Shown: piece by piece, positions 59,171 through 64,000 of the stretch | Layout: every line of letters begins with the position of its first letter | How positions within the stretch are numbered: the first letter of the stretch is position 1 | Source: Nageia nagi | Lineage: Eukaryota; Pinophyta | Assembly: GCA_050084985.1 (NCBI GenBank) | Contig: JBITNC010000001.1 | Coordinates: forward strand, 200,384,001 to 200,448,000 | Length of the DNA: 64,000 bases | Reading direction: 5' to 3' | The notes under the pieces: generated by a model | The model's database searches: none | Told to the model about the DNA's origin: nothing | Seen by the model: the letters and a program-made list of their open reading frames with translations, nothing else | Position numbers and translations under genes: made by a program

Positions 59171-59728
59171 AAGGAATCCAGTTGTTACAACCTTGCTTTT
59201 CTTACATCTTAATTGGAAATGTCACCTTGTAAGAAAATTATAAGGGATAGAATCTCCAACTCAAGTGAGAAAATAGCCTCATCTCCATATACCAATGAAA
59301 ATGGTATTGCCCCAATGGCTATACAGATACTAGTTCTATATGCCCATAATGCGTATGGTAATTGCTCATGGTAATCTTTCTTGTATTTATCCCATGTTTT
59401 GGCAAATATGCTCTTGATTATCTTCTTTGTGGCTTCAAGTTGATCATTACCTTGAGGGTAATAGATGGAAGACAAGGTTTGTGCAATATGAAACTTCTTA
59501 CAAAAAAGCCTTCATGTATTTACCTTTGAAATTTGGACCATTATCCATTATCGACCTTTGTGGTACCCCAAACCTTGTGATGATATTTTGGGTGAGGAAT
59601 TTAATGATTTTAGTTTGAGTCACTTATTTCATTGGGATTGCTTCCACCCATTTGGTGGTGAATTCTGTAGCTATAATAACAAATTTATGTCCCTCCCTAG
59701 AATGAGGATTAATCATATCAATCAAATA
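59171..59728 (-). pseudogene. Element H integrase catalytic core
   Basis: The minus strand reads INPHSREGHKFVIIATEF, TKWVEAIPM, VPQRSIMDNGPNFKGKYMKA, SSIYYPQGNDQLEATKKIIK and PYALWAYRTSICIAIGAIPF. These are the gypsy integrase core blocks. The second Asp (in MDNGP) and the Glu (in QLEATKK) are present. The first Asp falls at the junction with the inserted element at 59,732, where the codon now reads Tyr. The frame runs to EILSLI and a stop, then to the B insertion. Its C-terminal continuation is at 41,428-41,134. Confidence 0.9.
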
Positions 59729-59731
59729 TAT

Positions 59732-60725
59732 GGGTAAGTACAAGAAGATGAGTCCCACTTTTGGCCAAAAAGTGGAAGTGTTTTACTTGATTTTTAGGTT
59801 TTCTTATAATTGATCTCAAAATTTGAAGCACTTAGAGTCCAATTCTTGAAAAAGGTCAATTGGCTAAAAATGTAGTTCTCAAATTCTAGTTTTCAAATAT
59901 GTAATTTATTTTAATACCCAAAAAATAAAAATGAATATTTGGTAGGCATGTTTAAAAATCACTATTTAAAAAAAACAATTTCAATACCATACCCCCATTA
60001 TGTCGAATAAGCATAATTAGAACTAAATTAAAATATATTTTAAAATAATTTTATGAAAAGATACCTAATACACTAAATATTGTGGAGGATATTTTTTTGT
60101 AATTTTTTCATGAAAATTTTATTTTTTAATAATTTGTTATTGACCATGATTACCATTTCAAAAATTGCTCATGTTTAGCAAGCATAATTTGAACTAAACT
60201 TATCATTTTTAGTTTGTTTTTTTGTCAACTTATGAAGAATTGTATGTAGATTGTGTACATATATTATTTTTTTCATAATTACTAAATAATAAAAAGTTAC
60301 TAAACAAACACAAAACCCTTTGTTTAAAAAATACAATTTCAAAACCATACCCATCGTGTTCATTAAGAATATTTCGAATTAAATTAAAATATTTTTAAAT
60401 CCTTTTGGTTAAAGATACCTAAGAAACCAAATATTGTGGAGGATATTTTTCTTTATTTTTTTCATGAATATTTTATTTTTTATTAGTTTTTTATTAGCCA
60501 TGATTATCATTTTGAAAAATGCTCCTATCTAACAAGTATAATTTGAATAAAACATAGCTTTTTTAATTAATTTTTTATTTAACTTATGAATAATTGTATG
60601 TAGATTATGCACATATATATTTTTTTCATAATTATAATAAAATAAAAACTTATTAAACAAATACAAAAACCTAGCAATACATAATACTTCCTCCAAAGTG
60701 GGACTCATCTTCTTTCACTTACCCC
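59732..60725. mobile_element. Terminal-inverted-repeat element (MITE-like, ~1 kb)
   Basis: The left end GGGTAAGTACAAGAAGATGA, then GTCCCACTTT, is the reverse complement, with few mismatches, of the right end (AAAGTGGGACTCATCTTCTT, then TCACTTACCCC). The flanks TAT/TAT fit a 2-3 bp target duplication; TA alone cannot be excluded. Removing the insert rejoins the H integrase frame (TWGI, then YLIDMINP). There is no transposase. The interior is a tandem pair of about 355 bases, each made of two related sub-units, with phrases like AAATATTGTGGAGGATATTT at both. The superfamily is undecided; the ends resemble small PIF/Harbinger or Mariner-type derivatives only loosely. Confidence 0.85.
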
Positions 60726-60986
60726 TATGCCCCAAGTAGCGAATGGTCATGGAAAAATAATATAATGTAACTCTTGGGTAGGTTGTTTCTCTAAATTTGC
60801 ATATTTTTGACATTGTAAATAAGTTTTAAGATGAACCTTACAATCCTCTTCCATAGTAGACCAATAGTATCCAATCCTCAAAAGTTTGGTTTGTAGTGCT
60901 TTTGCAGGGAAGTGACCACCACATAAACCATCATGAGGTTGTTCTAAGGTAGTAGCTATCTCATCCTTTGTTAAGAATCTCAACAA
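60726..60986 (-). pseudogene. Element H integrase zinc-binding (H2C2) domain
   Basis: The minus strand reads MLRFLTKDEIATTLEQPHDG, CGGHFPAKALQTKLLRIGYY, and then WSTMEEDCKVHLKTYLQCQK. It is the integrase H2C2 domain: both histidines (in PHDG and GGHF) remain, but the first cysteine of the C-x2-C pair has become Tyr (TYLQC), a probable TGT to TAT change. It continues into WPFATWGI before the inserted element. In the family it helps bind LTR ends. Confidence 0.88.
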
Positions 60987-61166
60987 TGCACCATAAAATT
61001 ATCTCCTATATCAAAATTCTCTAATGATCACATATCTTATTGTAGTTCTTTTCAATCTTACTCTTTCATTTCTATCAAAACAATCAGGAACTTTTTGATT
61101 TTTCAAATATTTATAGATATCATCATATTAATTCTGAAAATAATTTTCTTTTGGAATAATATAAGC

Positions 61167-61860
61167 CTAAATATCATCCATATTATCTATATAAGAAGGA
61201 GAACTTAACTTAAAAATTGTAAGGATGGTCTCTTCATCTTCAATTTCAATTGGTACTAGTGTAGTTGCACTTCCCATTGCATCTTCATACCTATTATTAG
61301 TTTTTGGAATATTTTGAATAGTATATCTATCAAATTGATCTAATAAAATATTTACTACAAGTCTATAAGGTTTTAAATTTTTATCCTTAGTGTTAAATAA
61401 ATCTTGTACTTGATTAAAAACAAGTTGGGAATCCCCATATATCTCAATATTCTTAATTTTCAAAATTACACCAACTTTCAATCCTAATATCAGTGCTTCA
61501 TATTTAGCCATATTATTTGTACAATCAAAAGCAAGTTTGTATGTCCTGGGGATTACCTAATTTGTAGGATATACCAAAACAATACCTTCTCCTACTTTGT
61601 GAGAACATTTTGAACTATTGAAGTATAGGGTCCAAACAATTGGATCATCCTCCATGAGAGATATGTACTCATCAGGTATCAAGATCTCATCGAAGTCATG
61701 CCACTGGTACCCTTTTAGTAGGTTTGCAAGTTTTTGGTAGCATGGGTCATCCTAATATTCATTTGAAAATTATTTATGGATAACTACCTCTCCATCTTGA
61801 GGGAAATCTACTATCAAATCTGTGATTGCTTGGCCTTTAATAGATTTTTATTTTACCACA
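61167..61860 (-). pseudogene. Element H RNase H domain
   Basis: The minus strand reads DDPIVWTLYFNSSKCSHKVG, IVLVYPTN, then NNMAKYEALILGLKVG and NIEIYGDSQLVFNQVQD. These are the blocks of gypsy RNase H. The family has Asp in 'LYFDGS' and Glu in 'AEYEAL'; here they are Asn and Lys, while the Asp of YGDSQLV is kept. Both changes fit G-to-A. The linker to integrase (IQNIPKTNNRYEDAMGS, normally 'IPR..N..AD.LA') is also present. The open part is 61,511-61,167. Confidence 0.9.
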
Positions 61861-62045
61861 TTTATATCAAATTCCTGCAACAACATTAGCCACTTTGCAA
61901 GTCTACCTAATAAATTTTGCTTAGCCAAATACATTTAAATAGGTTAATAGTACTAACAAAAAATGTAGTGAAAATAATACCATAGCAAATTTTTTGCATA
62001 GGAGTGTATCAAATTTCATAATCAATCAATTTCAATGCCATGGAT
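61861..62045 (-). pseudogene. Element H reverse transcriptase C-terminal end
   Basis: The minus strand reads LIHSYAKNLLWYYFHYIF and then MYLAKQNLLGRLAKWLMLLQ, EFDINVV, followed by KGQAITDLIVDFP. This is the RT thumb/connection region that leads into RNase H in gypsy elements ('GRLAKWxLxLQEFDIxYV...KGQAIADFLAD'). The palm with the YVDD-type box is not visible further right, so the match ends near 62,045. Confidence 0.8.
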
Positions 62046-62050
62046 GTGCC

Positions 62051-64000
62051 TTGGGAGAATCTAGAATTTGAAATATTTTTATGTTAAAATATTGGTGAAT
62101 CCATTTGAGTTTATTAGAAAGATCAAATAATGGATGATTAACCAACACATAATTCATATTTCAATATGAAGAATAGGATTCTTGAATACTCAAGTTATGA
62201 GGTATGATTATTGATAGTTATTATTTGCTAGAAAGTAAAAATGACCAAGGATCTTAGATGACATGAGAAAAATTTATTTCCCTTTAAGTGAAAAACTTTT
62301 ATATTTATTTCTTAAATAAATAAAAGGGACTATGTTAATCTAATTAGAGGAGTATGTCAAAGCCAAAATCTACCCTACATTTCCCTTGATATGTTTTGAT
62401 GCGATCTATTATGAAATAAGACATTGACTATATGCTAATTGAATAAAATGCTTGCTAAGTTATGAAATCCTAGATAAGGATAATGATTACTTATTCTACC
62501 TATATGTATGTGTTAGTATTGCAAGTGGTTTTGTGATGTGTAGGTGACAAGTAATGGAAGGCAGGATGCTCTTGAATGTTTTAGAAATGAATTATTACTA
62601 GTGATTCTTATGATCATATAAGATTGAGATACTAGGATAGCTAGGTAAGTGGTTGCATACATACATAACAACATGGGGCAAGATAAGCTCCTTAGGATTG
62701 TTAATGTGTATTTATGATTACCTAGTTGTGTTCTTTAATTTGAGTTGACAATAATTTTTATACCTTAAAGAATTACCAAGGATGTTAGTATAATTATCTA
62801 AGGACCCCTAATAATTAATATTAGAGGGTAAAGTTTATTAAGAGAACTAACTAGGAATGAAAAAAGTAAAGCTTAATTATTTAAATATATGTATTTAAGT
62901 ATTTTGTGAGAATGTGTATGTATTACTTATTAATTATTAATTAAGGTTAATTAATAATTAAGAATAGTAATCCGTAATATTAAATATTATTATTTAGCTT
63001 AAAATATATAAATTAAGCTAGATAAATTATGATTGGCTGATTGATAAAGGCTAGAGTTAATTAAGTCTTTAAAATATTATTTATAATTAAATAATAATTA
63101 TTATACTTGATTAGCATGAGGTGTCTCAATTTTAGCTATTATGTCCTAGTTGCAAGTTAGATGCCAATTTTATGTTGAGGTGTGCCAATGGAACTCAGTC
63201 CATTGAAGTGTTGATCAGTGACTAAGTGGGAGGATATTTTCACTTAGGAATTAACTCCCACTCACTTGAGTTTTAGTTTTGTCACTACAAGTTATTTTAT
63301 AACCTAGATCTAGTTGAAAATCTATAAATAGAGCCCTAGGGTGGAGCTTTTGCATTCATTCTTATTTTCATTAATTTTAGAGTAGCAAAGTTCTACAATT
63401 TTGGAGCCAAGTCCTTCAACAATTATGGGATTTAGTGAGGTTTTCCTTTTATGTTTATTTGATTCTCTATATTTTTATGAAAGCTTTTATTATTTTAGGC
63501 ATTTGATAAAATAATAATATTTAGTTTTATTTACCTAGAAGTAATTTTTACCTTCTAGTATCGCTAAGTTATGATGAGATGAGGATTTAGTTTAATTCCA
63601 TGCTAGAATGTTTCCTTTAAAAGTTTAGTTACCTACAAATTTCAATAGGATTTTATGATTTTACCTACAAATGCTATTTACCTAAAAATTTGGTATGTGG
63701 TTTTATGATTTTAAAATAGGATTTTAAAGCTAAAAGCTCTTTAATATCTTTGCTTTGAGTACATTAATATTTAGAGATAATATTAATGTTATTTATATAT
63801 TAGAAAAATCTCTTATAGCTTGAAAATTTATGTCCATCCTTTTGGAAGTTGTTTTTAAAATAAAAAGAGAGTTTTTATTTTAGAATATATTATTTTCATT
63901 TTTTTTGCAAGCTTAGAATTTTGAATAAGAGAAAGAAATTTATTTAAATTTGAGTTTTTATTTAAAAAGCTTTTAAAGTCTTAAGGGCCCCTTGAGAGGC
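62051..64000. other. Unassigned AT-rich DNA with an LTR-like promoter region
   Basis: No gene was recognised. At 63,323-63,330 TATAAATA followed by GAGCCCTAGGGTGGAGC resembles the TATA/transcription-start part of plant LTRs, with A/T-rich U3-like sequence upstream (62,880-63,120). No second copy is in the window, so this remains a suggestion. Confidence 0.35.

Larger units (their letters stand above)
39436..62050 (-). mobile_element. Element H: Ty3/gypsy element, split by two later insertions
   Basis: On the minus strand, the order from right to left is RT end and RNase H (62,045-61,167), integrase zinc-binding domain (60,986-60,726), integrase core (59,728-59,171), integrase C-terminus (41,428-41,134), a non-coding tail, PPT and a 3' LTR (40,053-39,436). 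The coding order RT-RNase H-INT is diagnostic of Ty3/gypsy. A terminal-inverted-repeat element (59,732-60,725) and the 17.7-kb element B (41,429-59,165) interrupt the integrase. The sequence beyond 62,050 no longer matches, so gag, protease, most of RT and the 5' LTR are missing or outside the window. Confidence 0.85.

Noticed and set aside
59427-59618. Plus-strand frame overlapping the H integrase core
   Set aside because: It is antisense to the well-supported integrase reading and has no motif.
1-64000. Host protein-coding genes, tRNA or rRNA genes
   Set aside because: All frames with recognisable motifs belong to retroelements, and no cloverleaf-type or rRNA-like sequence was noticed by eye. 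A tRNAscan and gene-model search would be decisive.

Overview
This window looks like intergenic DNA from a large, repeat-rich plant nuclear genome. It is strongly AT-rich and almost entirely made of LTR retrotransposons in different states of decay. I found no convincing host protein gene, tRNA, rRNA or CRISPR array. The plant assignment rests on Ty1/copia and Ty3/gypsy domains, a primer-binding site for initiator tRNA-Met, and remnants of a Plant Mobile Domain (PMD) protein. The species cannot be read from the sequence; a gymnosperm or another large-genome seed plant is a guess. Many in-frame stops fit C-to-T or G-to-A changes (CAA to TAA, TGG to TAG), as expected for old, methylated repeats.

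Layout. 0-3.1 kb: minus-strand Ty3/gypsy gag and protease remnant. 3.69-8.78 kb: complete but dead Ty1/copia element with both LTRs, PBS, PPT and the order gag-PR-INT-RT-RNase H. 8.8-11.6 kb: degenerate repeats, including a cluster of CTTATGCA-like motifs. 11.59-20.16 kb: element X1 (minus strand), with two LTRs, gag, no pol, and an antisense PMD/coiled-coil pseudogene. 20.2-26.9 kb: older debris with a gypsy gag, a gypsy integrase, a perfect 35-bp tandem duplication and a long hairpin. 26.93-39.43 kb: a tandem array of the same X family on the plus strand (3' fragment, LTR, complete internal region X2 with its own antisense PMD remnant, LTR, partial internal region X3). 39.44-62.05 kb: a minus-strand Ty3/gypsy element H. 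Its integrase gene is split by a 17.7-kb plus-strand element B (TSD CATCT), which itself carries a 5.4-kb element N (TSD AACAC). H is also split by a 1-kb terminal-inverted-repeat element. 62-64 kb: unassigned AT-rich DNA with an LTR-like TATA region.

How the parts relate. Nesting gives a relative order: the X array is older than H, H is older than B, and B is older than N. LTR divergence agrees: N's LTRs differ at roughly 40 of about 857 positions by eye, B's LTRs clearly more. X1, X2, B and N keep LTRs, PBS and PPT, and some gag or protease, but no reverse transcriptase or integrase was found in them. They look like non-autonomous elements that would have depended on enzymes supplied in trans.

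The most interesting system is family X: a gag-carrying, pol-less LTR element with an oppositely oriented PMD-plus-coiled-coil reading frame between gag and the 3' LTR. It is seen in two copies in opposite orientations in this window.
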